Of a stretch of DNA of 64,000 bases, positions 18,584-26,574 are shown piece after piece (within the stretch, counting starts at the first letter, position 1; every line of letters starts with the position of its first letter). Origin of the DNA: Vreelandella andesensis (lineage in GTDB: Bacteria > Pseudomonadota > Gammaproteobacteria > Pseudomonadales > Halomonadaceae); contig NZ_RZHG01000002.1 of NCBI RefSeq assembly GCF_003989795.1, positions 78,288 to 142,287 of the forward strand, read 5' to 3'. Below the pieces are notes generated by a model. That model made no database searches. It had not been told where the DNA came from and worked only from the letters and a program-made list of their open reading frames with translations. Made by a program: the position numbers and the translations under genes.

Positions 18584-19355
18584 GCGTGAAATACCTCATT
18601 ATGCGCGAGAAGGTCGAGTTATCCGCGTGTCTCGCAGTCACTTGGCGCCAGCGCCACTGGCTGATAACGGCGAGCTAACGCCACTACAGCCGACACAGCC
18701 TTGGGATGAACGGATGCAGCCGCTGTGCTATTGGCATGACGAGCCGGTGGCGCTGTTAGTCGAAAGTAAGCCAGGTGATGGCTGGATTGATGGGCGGCAA
18801 TGGCTTGGGGAATTACCGGTTTCATGGTTTAGTCTGCTGTCGACCGCGCTTCAGGTAGGCGCTTGGTTAGAAAACCATCGCTTTTGTGGGCGTTGCGGCG
18901 AAAAGGCAAGCAAGTTAGAAGCCGAGTTTGCGATGCACTGTCATGCTTGCGGGCACCGAAACTATCCCCGCATTTCACCTTGCATTATTACGTTAGTGAC
19001 CAGCGGTGAAGCGATGTTGTTAGCGCGAAGCCCAAGATTTCCACCGGGTCGCTATTCTACGCTGGCTGGTTTCATTGAGCCTGGGGAGTCTGCTGAAGAA
19101 GCCGTACATCGTGAGATATACGAAGAGGTAGGCGTGCATGTGGAAAATCTGCGTTATCATCAAAGCCAAGCGTGGCCATTTCCACATTCGCTAATGTTTG
19201 GTTTTTTTGCTGAAGCCACAACACGGCGTATTCATATTGATGGAGTGGAAATCAGCGATGCTGCTTGGTTTTCGCCGAGACAGTTACCTTCGCTGCCACC
19301 CCCTTACTCAATTTCCCGTGACCTTATCGAAACGCATCTCGCCCGCTGGCGGTAG
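18576..19355 (+). CDS. nudC: NAD+ diphosphatase / NAD-capped RNA hydrolase
   Basis: This Nudix enzyme is about 259 residues long. I chose the ATG at 18576, overlapping the dnaQ stop by 8 bases; an upstream in-frame ATG at 18552 is possible. It has a zinc ribbon (CGRCGEKA then CHACGHRNYPR, about residues 105-130) and a complete Nudix box (GFIEPGESAEEAVHREIYEEVGV). The SQPWPFPxS motif of NudC is present as SQAWPFPHSLMFGF. It hydrolyses NADH and removes NAD caps from RNA. A 9-base stem (19339-19347 with 19365-19373) spans its stop codon. Confidence 0.92.
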   Translation: MLRREIPHYAREGRVIRVSRSHLAPAPLADNGELTPLQPTQPWDERMQPLCYWHDEPVALLVESKPGDGWIDGRQWLGELPVSWFSLLSTALQVGAWLENHRFCGRCGEKASKLEAEFAMHCHACGHRNYPRISPCIITLVTSGEAMLLARSPRFPPGRYSTLAGFIEPGESAEEAVHREIYEEVGVHVENLRYHQSQAWPFPHSLMFGFFAEATTRRIHIDGVEISDAAWFSPRQLPSLPPPYSISRDLIETHLARWR

Positions 19356-19381
19356 GTAATAGCTAGCGGGCGACAAGACAG

Positions 19382-19693
19382 CTATTGACTGGGAAACAGG
19401 CTGGTCAGTTTAGTGGCCAGCATCACATTGCCGGTAGCTTTCAGCTTACCTGTCATAAACGCTGTCATGCCATTGACGTCTCCGTTCATAATGCCTTTAA
19501 GCGTATCAGTACTCATGCTCAGGCTTACAGAGGGATCGTCATGCTCACCTTCGTGTACGTCCAGCGTGCCGTCTTGGATAACCATGTAATGGCTGCCTGC
19601 GTCAGAGAAATGAAATTGAAATACCTCTTCCATGCCCTTGGCAGCCTCTGGATCAAAGCGAGACTGAAGTTTATCTAACGTGTTCGATGACAT
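19382..19693 (-). CDS. SCP2 sterol-binding-like domain protein
   Basis: This 103-residue protein is a single SCP2 domain: FHFSDAGSHYMVIQDGTLDVHEGEHDDPSVSLSMSTDTLKGIMNGDVNGMTAFMTGKLKATGNVMLATKLTSLF contains the usual core. The fold binds lipids or acyl chains in a hydrophobic cavity; bacterial ligands are mostly unknown. It stands alone between convergent nudC and divergent sohB. Function is inferred only at the family level. Confidence 0.85.
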   Translation of the reverse strand: MSSNTLDKLQSRFDPEAAKGMEEVFQFHFSDAGSHYMVIQDGTLDVHEGEHDDPSVSLSMSTDTLKGIMNGDVNGMTAFMTGKLKATGNVMLATKLTSLFPSQ

Positions 19694-19854
19694 AATAAGT
19701 TCCCAAAATTATTTGGTCGTTAACCAAGCGGGTGTAAGGCGTTAAGTGAGGTTCTCACAACGCTACAAATGAGGTTATTTTAAACAAGTGTTTTATTCAA
19801 GCCGGATTATCGAAGCTCGCATTAATCGTTTAAAACAGTGACAGGAGAGAAGGT

Positions 19855-20901
19855 ATGAATGAATGGGTTGTTGAGATGGGCACGTTTTTGATTCAAGCCA
19901 TCTTGCTGATGGTGATAATTGGCATCGTGCTAACGGTAGTGATGCGTAATAAGGAAAGTGGGGATAATAGTCTCAAGCTAAGCGTAGAGTCGCTCAATGA
20001 CCAGCGCCGCTCTCGCGGGCGTAAGCTTCGCGTTATCACCACAGAACAAGGTGCACGGAAGAAGTTGGTAAAAACGTTACGTAAAGAAGAGAAGTCAAAG
20101 CACAAGGCCGCTAAGCAAGGTAAAGGAGAAGCCCAAAACTCTCAGAAAGTATGGGTGCTGGACTTTCATGGTGACCTCAAGGCTTCACAAACCGAAACGT
20201 TTGCTCAAGAAGTGTCTGCCATTATCGATGTTGCAGCGGCCGACGATGAAGTTATTGTGCGCTTAGAGTCAGCGGGTGGACTCGTTCATGCTTACGGTTT
20301 GGCAGCAGCGCAGCTTGACCGTCTTCAAGGGGCAGGGCTAACTACCACGGTGTGCATCGATAAAGTAGCCGCCAGCGGCGGTTATATGATGGCGTGCACG
20401 GCTAACCATATCAAAGCTGCGCCATTTGCCGTCATAGGCTCTATTGGCGTGGTGGCTCAGGTTCCGAACATTCATCGCCTACTGAAACGCAATGATATCG
20501 ATGTTGAGCTGCTAACCGCGGGTAAATATAAACGTACACTGACCGTGCTAGGAGAAAATACCGAAGAAGGCCGTGATAAGTTTATTGATGACTTGGAGAA
20601 CACACATCGCTTGTTTAAAGAGTACGTATCTCAGCATCGCCCCAACATGGACATTGATGCGTTAGCCACGGGTGAAATTTGGTATGGCAGTGAAGCGTTA
20701 GAACAGAAACTGACAGACAGTATCGGTACCAGTGAAGCGTATTTAGTGGAACGTATGGCACAGGCTCAGGTTTACAGCGTAAAGCTTGAACCGCCGAAAA
20801 CCTTTAGCCGCAAGGTGGGTTTGGCTGTGTCGGCGGGTGTCGAACAAGCCATTGTTAAAGGGCTTGGATTGATCGATGCGGCTGGCTGGCAGCGTCGGTA
20901 A
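19855..20901 (+). CDS. sohB: Inner-membrane peptidase SohB
   Basis: This 348-residue S49 serine protease has one N-terminal membrane segment (about residues 8-30), a charged linker rich in Lys (about 55-95) and a ClpP-like catalytic domain (about 98-320). The nucleophile is in KVAASGGYMMACTAN, and the general-base lysine in LLTAGKYKRTLTVLGE. It begins with ATG after AGGAGAGAAGGT. SohB is known as a multicopy suppressor of htrA in E. coli. It converges on the ArsR gene, with 16 bases between. Confidence 0.93.
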   Translation: MNEWVVEMGTFLIQAILLMVIIGIVLTVVMRNKESGDNSLKLSVESLNDQRRSRGRKLRVITTEQGARKKLVKTLRKEEKSKHKAAKQGKGEAQNSQKVWVLDFHGDLKASQTETFAQEVSAIIDVAAADDEVIVRLESAGGLVHAYGLAAAQLDRLQGAGLTTTVCIDKVAASGGYMMACTANHIKAAPFAVIGSIGVVAQVPNIHRLLKRNDIDVELLTAGKYKRTLTVLGENTEEGRDKFIDDLENTHRLFKEYVSQHRPNMDIDALATGEIWYGSEALEQKLTDSIGTSEAYLVERMAQAQVYSVKLEPPKTFSRKVGLAVSAGVEQAIVKGLGLIDAAGWQRR

Positions 20902-20917
20902 TTGATCTGAGCGGTCG

Positions 20918-21238
20918 CTAAGCGGCGTAGTGGTTCGCCAGGGTGTCAATAATCGCCTTGGCGCTTTCACTGCTTAATGAGTAGTAAATGGTTTGCGATT
21001 CTCGGCGGGTGTTTACCAACTGATCGCGGCGCAAAATGGCCAAGTGTTGGCTTAACGCTGACTGGCTTAGTGTCAACTGCTGATTGATATCAGTGACTGA
21101 AAGCTCTTTTTCAGCCAGAAGACAGAGAATTTGCAGTCGTTTTTCATTTGCTAGTGCTTTAAGCAGGTTGGCCCCCGCTTCAATGGCGTGGCAGTCATGT
21201 TCCAGCAAACGGGCAGCAGCGCTAGTAGAAGCAGACAT
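20918..21238 (-). CDS. ArsR-family winged-helix transcriptional regulator
   Basis: This 106-residue regulator has an HTH_20/HTH_5 core: LLKALANEKRLQILCLLAEKELSVTDINQQLTLSQSALSQHLAILRRDQLVNTRRESQTIYYSL. It lacks the metal-binding ELCV(G/C)DL motif of ArsR/SmtB. It has a Cys in the N-terminal helix (HDCHAIE) and one in ILCLL, and in these respects resembles the redox- or persulfide-sensing SqrR/BigR/HlyU branch. A C-terminal sensor Cys is missing, so sulfide sensing is uncertain. No obvious target is adjacent apart from sohB (convergent) and prpE (divergent, 280 bases away). Confidence 0.85.
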   Translation of the reverse strand: MSASTSAAARLLEHDCHAIEAGANLLKALANEKRLQILCLLAEKELSVTDINQQLTLSQSALSQHLAILRRDQLVNTRRESQTIYYSLSSESAKAIIDTLANHYAA

Positions 21239-21520
21239 GAGGATCTCCCTACACGGTTGTGGCAGCGTTGTTATAGGTTATTAAGGCATCGTCGCGTCGC
21301 GAGGATCAGTTGCTTAATGATCAGTAATTTAGCGGTGTTTGTCCAAGCGCTGGTTTAACGATCTATCAATGGTAGTAATGCATGGCGTTGTCAACAATGT
21401 TGCTAGGTGCATAGCGCTTTAGTCGCGATTTATCCCATAGTATGAGGGTGTAAAGGCTGTTTAGTTTATAAAGTGTCAACAATTGGCTACTTTCATTGAC
21501 ACAATAAAGGCAATTCCACC
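21239..21520. promoter_or_regulatory. prpE/ArsR divergent region with repeated TGTCAACAAT
   Basis: The region between the ArsR gene and prpE contains two exact copies of TGTCAACAAT, at 21389-21398 and 21474-21483, 85 bases apart (about eight helical turns). The second copy lies about 38 bases before the prpE ATG, where a promoter is expected. They may be operator half-sites; the regulator is unknown. No gene is seen here. Confidence 0.4.
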
Positions 21521-23437
21521 ATGGGCCTCTACCAGCAAACTTATCAGCAATCAGTTGAACACCCCGAAACCTTTTGGGCGGAGCAGGCTAAGCGCCTGCC
21601 TTGGTTCAAATTTCCTTCCACTATTCTTTCCTATGATGATCAGCAACACGCTCGCTGGTTCGACGACGGTGAGCTGAATATCTGCTATGCGGCGATCGAT
21701 TATCATGTAGAGCAGGGAAGGGGCGATCAGCCAGCTATTTTATGGGATTCTCCCGTTACCCAATCAAAGCAAACGATTACCTATCAGGCGCTGCGTGATC
21801 GTGTCGCGCACTTTGCGGGAGGGCTGGCTAGCCTTGGCGTGACGAAGGGTGATCGAGTGGTTATTTACATGCCGATGGTGCCTGAGGCGCTCATCGCTAT
21901 GTATGCTTGTGCCCGATTAGGAGCGGTTCACTCAGTAGTATTTGGCGGTTTCGCACCCCACGAACTAGCGGTGCGCATTGAAGATGCCGAGCCCAAAGTC
22001 GTCATTGCCGCTTCCTGTGGCATTGAGGTAGATAAAGTTCTTCCCTATAAGCCTATTATTGACAAAGCCATTTCGCTAAGCAGCTTTAAGCCGGATGCCT
22101 GCGTTGTATTTCAACGTGATGCCCATTGCGCGGAACTTCATGAGGGAGATCATGATTGGCAGGCGCTGGTGGCGGATGCTCCGTTTGTTGACTGCGTACC
22201 TGTGAAAGCGACCGATCCTCTCTATGTGCTTTATACCTCTGGAACGACAGGCAAACCCAAGGGGGTAATGCGTGACACCGGTGGTTATGCCGTCGCGCTA
22301 GCATATTCAATGGAAGCAATTTATGCCCTAAACCCTGGTGATGTCATGTTTACAGCGTCAGACGTGGGGTGGGTGGTAGGGCACTCTTATATTGTCTATG
22401 CGCCACTGCTAAGAGGGTGTACCACCGTGGTCTATGAGGGAAAACCTGTTAAAACACCGGATGCAGGCGGTTTTTGGCGGTTAATCGACGAATATAAAGT
22501 GAAAAGCTTTTTCACTGCACCAACTGCCTTCCGCGCGATCAAGAAGGAAGACCCTGATGCCAAACTCTTGGAGAATTATGACATCAGCAGTCTTGAACAT
22601 TTATACGTCGCGGGCGAACGTTTAGACCCACCAACGTTCCATTGGCTGGATGACCTGCTGGATGTGCCGGTGATCGACCACTGGTGGCAAACTGAAACGG
22701 GCTGGCCTATTGCGGCAAACTTACCTGGCATTGAATCTACGCCAACTAAAGCAGGCTCGGCAACCTTCCCAGTGCCAGGTTTTAACGTGCAGATTTTGGA
22801 TCGTGACGGAGAGCAAACAGCGTCAATGCAGCAGGGCAGCGTGGTAATAAAACAGCCACTTCCGCCAGGTTGTCTAACCGGTATCTGGCGTGATCCTCAG
22901 CGTTTTCACAGCGCCTATATGGCGGCCTACCCAGGCTATTACCTCACTGGTGATGGTGGCTATTTCGATGAAGAAGGGTACTTGTTCATCATGGGTAGAA
23001 CCGATGACGTGATCAACGTCGCTGGGCATCGTCTCTCCACCGGTGAGATGGAAGAAATCGTCGGTGCACACCCCGCGGTGGCAGAGTGTGCTGTGATTGG
23101 TATTCACGATGATCTCAAAGGCCAGTTACCAGTCGGGCTGGTAATCACCAAAGATGGTTTCGATGGCGATGAAGCAATGCTAGAAGCGGAACTGATCAGC
23201 CGGGTACGAGAACACATTGGGCCGATCGCTTGTTTTAAGCAGGTGTTGGTCGTCAATCGGCTGCCGAAAACTCGCTCGGGTAAAATATTGCGCAAATTGC
23301 TACGTAATATCGCTGACGGTAAATCGTTCGGGATTCCCTCAACTATTGATGATCCGACCAGTTTAGAAGACGTACATGCGGCGATGCGCGAGCGTTCTGT
23401 TGGGGCGTCGGATCAAGCTAAGTCGCTCGACGTATAA
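21521..23437 (+). CDS. prpE: Propionyl-CoA synthetase
   Basis: This 638-residue AMP-forming acyl-CoA ligase activates propionate. It has an ACAS_N opening (LYQQTYQQSVEHPETFWAEQA), the ATP loop YTSGTTGKPKGVMRDTGGYA, the A5 motif DHWWQTETGWPI and the catalytic lysine in LPKTRSGKILRKLLR near the C terminus. The GVMRDTGGY sequence after the ATP loop and the overall length favour PrpE over acetyl-CoA synthetase. The other methylcitrate-cycle genes (prpBCD) are not in this window. A rho-independent terminator follows at 23475. Confidence 0.9.
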   Translation: MGLYQQTYQQSVEHPETFWAEQAKRLPWFKFPSTILSYDDQQHARWFDDGELNICYAAIDYHVEQGRGDQPAILWDSPVTQSKQTITYQALRDRVAHFAGGLASLGVTKGDRVVIYMPMVPEALIAMYACARLGAVHSVVFGGFAPHELAVRIEDAEPKVVIAASCGIEVDKVLPYKPIIDKAISLSSFKPDACVVFQRDAHCAELHEGDHDWQALVADAPFVDCVPVKATDPLYVLYTSGTTGKPKGVMRDTGGYAVALAYSMEAIYALNPGDVMFTASDVGWVVGHSYIVYAPLLRGCTTVVYEGKPVKTPDAGGFWRLIDEYKVKSFFTAPTAFRAIKKEDPDAKLLENYDISSLEHLYVAGERLDPPTFHWLDDLLDVPVIDHWWQTETGWPIAANLPGIESTPTKAGSATFPVPGFNVQILDRDGEQTASMQQGSVVIKQPLPPGCLTGIWRDPQRFHSAYMAAYPGYYLTGDGGYFDEEGYLFIMGRTDDVINVAGHRLSTGEMEEIVGAHPAVAECAVIGIHDDLKGQLPVGLVITKDGFDGDEAMLEAELISRVREHIGPIACFKQVLVVNRLPKTRSGKILRKLLRNIADGKSFGIPSTIDDPTSLEDVHAAMRERSVGASDQAKSLDV

Positions 23438-23474
23438 ATTAATTGTTGTTAGTAGTGTTGGAGTGGTGAATAAC

Positions 23475-23503
23475 GTCGCCCAGGCAGGTGGGCGACTTTA
23501 ATT
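23475..23503 (+). terminator. Rho-independent terminator after prpE
   Basis: A perfect 8-base stem (gtcgccca at 23475-23482 with tgggcgac at 23489-23496) with a 6-base loop is followed by tttaatt. Confidence 0.75.
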
Positions 23504-23518
23504 ACCTAACGGAAAGCG

Positions 23519-23524
23519 TATAAT
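23519..23524 (+). promoter_or_regulatory. -10 element (TATAAT) upstream of the preQ1 leader
   Basis: A perfect TATAAT lies 32 bases before the predicted riboswitch aptamer. The -35 region (about 23496-23501) is weak. It would place the transcription start near 23531. Confidence 0.55.
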
Positions 23525-23555
23525 GCGCGCCCCAGTGGCGTTAACAGCGCTTTTA

Positions 23556-23592
23556 TGAGGGTTCCCTAACCCCTCGGACTTGCAAAAAAAGG
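23556..23592 (+). promoter_or_regulatory. preQ1-I riboswitch (translational type)
   Basis: The leader reads GAGGG-TTCCCT-AA-CCCCTC, then an A-rich tail ending GCAAAAAAAGG. P1 pairs GAGGG (23557-23561) with CCCTC (23571-23575). The tail crosses back over P1, and its terminal AAGG can pair with the loop CC to close the H-type pseudoknot. The arrangement closely parallels the Thermoanaerobacter tengcongensis preQ1-I aptamer, whose 3' AAGG also belongs to the Shine-Dalgarno site. Here AAAGG lies 9 bases before the ATG of a queuosine-precursor transporter gene, a known preQ1-I target. Ligand binding would hide the ribosome binding site. Confidence 0.75.
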
Positions 23593-23601
23593 CCAACCTG
23601 C

Positions 23602-24270
23602 ATGTTTTGCTTAACCGACACACAGCATCGCCGTTGCCTCTTGGTAATGGTCGCGTTTCATATTGGTATTATCGCCGCTAGTAACTACCTGGTTCAGCTC
23701 CCGTTTACCCTGTTTGGTTTCCACACGACGTGGGGGGCGTTTAGTTTTCCTTTTATCTTTCTAGCGACTGACTTAACCGTTCGTTTGTTCGGTAAAGGGC
23801 CTGCCCGCTCGATCATACTGCGCGTCATGTTTCCAGCGTTGGTGGTTTCCTACGTTGTTTCGGTCATTTTTCCACGGGGTAGTTTTGCGGGTATTGAAGC
23901 CTTGGGGGAATGGAATTTATTTGTTGCTCGTATTGCACTAGCCAGTTTTCTCGCCTATGTATTGGGCCAGTTACTCGATGTGCACGTTTTTGATCGTCTT
24001 CGTCAGTGGGCTTGGTGGGTTGCTCCCGTTTGTTCCACGGTATTGGGTAATCTTGCGGACACTTTTACTTTCTTCTCGACCGCGTTTTATAACAGTCCAG
24101 ACGCTTTTATGGCTGAACATTGGGTAGAAATAGCGGTTGTCGACTACGCCATTAAGCTGGGTATTAGTCTATTGTTTTTCCTTCCTTTGTACGGCCTGCT
24201 GCTAGCGTGGCTAACGCGCCGGTTAGTCGTGTGGACAGGGCAAACCGACGCATCACCCCGTACCGTATAA
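23602..24270 (+). CDS. yhhQ: Queuosine precursor transporter (YhhQ/COG1738)
   Basis: This 222-residue inner-membrane protein has about six hydrophobic segments. The sequences TWGAFSFPFIFLATDLTVRLFG and FGNLADTFTFF-like VLGNLADTFTFFSTAFY are typical of the YhhQ/COG1738 family, which takes up preQ0/preQ1 for queuosine tRNA modification. The gene stands directly behind a preQ1-I riboswitch, which supports the substrate assignment. It is followed 68 bases later by ybfF on the same strand. Confidence 0.92.
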   Translation: MFCLTDTQHRRCLLVMVAFHIGIIAASNYLVQLPFTLFGFHTTWGAFSFPFIFLATDLTVRLFGKGPARSIILRVMFPALVVSYVVSVIFPRGSFAGIEALGEWNLFVARIALASFLAYVLGQLLDVHVFDRLRQWAWWVAPVCSTVLGNLADTFTFFSTAFYNSPDAFMAEHWVEIAVVDYAIKLGISLLFFLPLYGLLLAWLTRRLVVWTGQTDASPRTV

Positions 24271-24338
24271 TGGCTAAGCACATAGACGACGCCTACAGAC
24301 GATGTCTACATACGTTGTATACAGACTAAGGAGCCTGC

Positions 24339-25145
24339 ATGACTAACCATGCCAGTGTTGATCTCTATGTTATCGATTTACCCGCTGAGTCAGATGACGA
24401 CGATCAGCTGCCCGTTGTAGTGATCCACGGCTTATTGGGTAGTGCTGATAACTGGCGTTCGCACTTAAAGGTTTGGCAGCGCAGCCGTCGGGTGATTGCC
24501 GTTGACCTTCGCAACCATGGCCGATCCCCCCATGTGGAAGGGATGAGCTATACCGCGATGAGCCAAGATGTCCTAACGACACTTGATAAGCTTGGGGTTG
24601 AACGTGCACATGTACTGGGCCACTCGATGGGTGGAAAGGTGGCTATTACGCTGGCGCGTATGGCCCCTGAGCGTTGTGCGTCACTCATGGTGGCGGATAT
24701 TGCGCCGGTGGCTTATCAGCATGGGCACGACGATGTATTTGCCGCACTTGAGCGTGTAAGCGCGGGTAAACCCACCAATCGTCGTGAAGCAGACGCCTTA
24801 TTGGCTGAGCACGTCGACTCCCGTCCAGTTCGGCTGTTTTTGGCCACTAACCTAGTGCGTAATGAGCAAGGTGAGATGGAGGTTCGCGTTGGGTTGGATG
24901 AAATTCAACGTGGCTACGAAGCGATTATCGGCAAGCCAGATGGTGATCGTGCTTTTGATGGGCCAACCCTAGTCTTAAAAGGCGCTGATTCGCACTACGT
25001 CGCCGATGATATGTTGCCAGCGCTACGCGAAGTGTTGCCGCGTGCCAAAATAGTAACGCTCAAAAACGCCGGGCACTGGCTTCATGCAGATCAGCCAGAG
25101 GCGTTTCAGCAAGCGGTTGATACGTTTATTGCCGCTCATTCGTAG
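24339..25145 (+). CDS. ybfF: Alpha/beta-hydrolase, YbfF-type esterase
   Basis: This 268-residue hydrolase has the oxyanion-region HGLLGSADNWRSHLKVW, the family motif VDLRNHGRSPH, the nucleophile elbow GHSMGGKVAI and the catalytic histidine in NAGHWLHADQPEAF. Length and motifs match E. coli YbfF, an esterase active on acyl-CoA and short esters in vitro. AAGGAG lies 5-10 bases before the ATG. It converges on the exonuclease/GIY-YIG gene, with 15 bases between. Confidence 0.88.
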   Translation: MTNHASVDLYVIDLPAESDDDDQLPVVVIHGLLGSADNWRSHLKVWQRSRRVIAVDLRNHGRSPHVEGMSYTAMSQDVLTTLDKLGVERAHVLGHSMGGKVAITLARMAPERCASLMVADIAPVAYQHGHDDVFAALERVSAGKPTNRREADALLAEHVDSRPVRLFLATNLVRNEQGEMEVRVGLDEIQRGYEAIIGKPDGDRAFDGPTLVLKGADSHYVADDMLPALREVLPRAKIVTLKNAGHWLHADQPEAFQQAVDTFIAAHS

Positions 25146-25160
25146 CGCATACATGGAAGG

Positions 25161-26546
25161 CTAGAGCGGCGACACCGTAAGGTTGTGCCGCTCAGGTTCA
25201 CGTAAAAAACGGGTTAGGATGCGATAGGTATCTACATCAAACGTGGGGGCGTTACCTTTCAGCCCCCGGGCACCCTGTTTAGTCGAAGCGCAGCCTAAAT
25301 AGCACCAGTGATCGACCACATGATGGCTGGTTGGGCCGTTCTTACGACTTTTCTCGCGAATTATGATCCGACCCGGCCATGGCCAGGTGTCTACTTGAAA
25401 AGAGGCTAGCGCCTCCTGAGCGCGTTGCGTGTGGTCTTGAAGCGGCTCTTGCCCACAGCAGGCTCCCTTGCACTTGCCTAGCTGGTTAGCAAAACAGCGT
25501 CCTGTCCCCTTATCTAGTCCCAGTACCTGCGGACAAAGCTGATGCGCTTCGGCAATACTGCGCAGTGCATCTTTGGCTTCCTTGGCGCTGCGAAATAACC
25601 CAAAAAGTTTGCCTGGCTGTGGCTGGCTAATCGCTTTGCCACTGACCAACGCTGGGCAAACATGGTCGGTTGGCCAATACCAAGTCTTTAAATGCCCTTG
25701 GCGGCGCAGCTGACGGTTCATGATCGGCATTAGCGCTTTGACCAGTTGGGCTTCTCTCAGCTGCGCGCTTAAATCGCCAGCGGTCTCTTCCCACTCAATA
25801 TGCTGTATTTGTTGGGCAAGGCGCATCTCTTTGTCATCTTGATGGTCGCGTTGAAAATGGCCAAGTACGCGGCTGCGTAAATTGATGCTTTTGCCAACGT
25901 ACAACGGAAGGCGATTGTGACCATAAAATAAATACACCCCTGGCGAGGCGGGAAGCCCTGTTAGCTGTTCGCTAGGCAAGTGGGCGGGTAGGCTACGATG
26001 GCGTTGCTCATCGGCAAGGGCTGTTTGCCAGCTAGCGTCGTCATACTGCTGTTGCCAAGCTTGCCACAGTTTCCAAAGCGCAGCAGCATCATCTTCTGCT
26101 CGATGCTGGCGTGCCTGCTGAATGTCGAAGTGGGCCAATAGTGCCCGGAGATTATGTTTGGGCAGCTCAGGCATCAAGCGGCGGGAAATGCGCAGTGTGC
26201 ACCTGAGTAGCGGCTGATATGTAATGTCGGCGCGTTTGAACTCATTGCGAAGAAAGCTGGCGTCAAATCGCGCATTGTGGGCCACCAGGCAATTCTCGCC
26301 GAGCCATTCACGTAAAACGATCGCAATAGTCTTAAAAGAGGGTGCATCAACCAGCATGTCGTCATAAATTCCGGTGATCTGGCTAATGTGGGAAGGCACG
26401 CTGGTGCCTGGGTTGATCAGGCTGACCCAACGATCTGCTACCTTACCTTTAATTATCTTTAGTGCAGCAATTTCGGTAATGCGATCACGCGTTGCACGGG
26501 TGCCTGTCGTCTCGACATCAATGAAAATCAGCGGTTTATCATTCAT
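25161..26546 (-). CDS. DnaQ-like exonuclease fused to a GIY-YIG/UvrC-like nuclease domain
   Basis: This 461-residue protein has an N-terminal DEDDh exonuclease (about residues 1-170) with FIDVETTGTRATRDRITEIA, VAHNARFDASFLRNEF and HRAEDDAAALWKLW. A GIY-YIG domain follows (about 198-285) with SPGVYLFYGHNRLPLYVGKS and the arginine in NLRSRVLGHF. The C-terminal third has RCFANQLGKCKGACCG, like the cysteine motif that follows the nuclease domain in UvrC. The layout resembles the Cho/UvrC-exonuclease fusions seen in some bacteria. Both catalytic centres look intact. A role in DNA repair is likely; the exact substrate is unknown. Confidence 0.88.
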   Translation of the reverse strand: MNDKPLIFIDVETTGTRATRDRITEIAALKIIKGKVADRWVSLINPGTSVPSHISQITGIYDDMLVDAPSFKTIAIVLREWLGENCLVAHNARFDASFLRNEFKRADITYQPLLRCTLRISRRLMPELPKHNLRALLAHFDIQQARQHRAEDDAAALWKLWQAWQQQYDDASWQTALADEQRHRSLPAHLPSEQLTGLPASPGVYLFYGHNRLPLYVGKSINLRSRVLGHFQRDHQDDKEMRLAQQIQHIEWEETAGDLSAQLREAQLVKALMPIMNRQLRRQGHLKTWYWPTDHVCPALVSGKAISQPQPGKLFGLFRSAKEAKDALRSIAEAHQLCPQVLGLDKGTGRCFANQLGKCKGACCGQEPLQDHTQRAQEALASFQVDTWPWPGRIIIREKSRKNGPTSHHVVDHWCYLGCASTKQGARGLKGNAPTFDVDTYRILTRFLREPERHNLTVSPL

Positions 26547-26574
26547 AAGGTGTTCGTATTACTACCTTTTTTAG

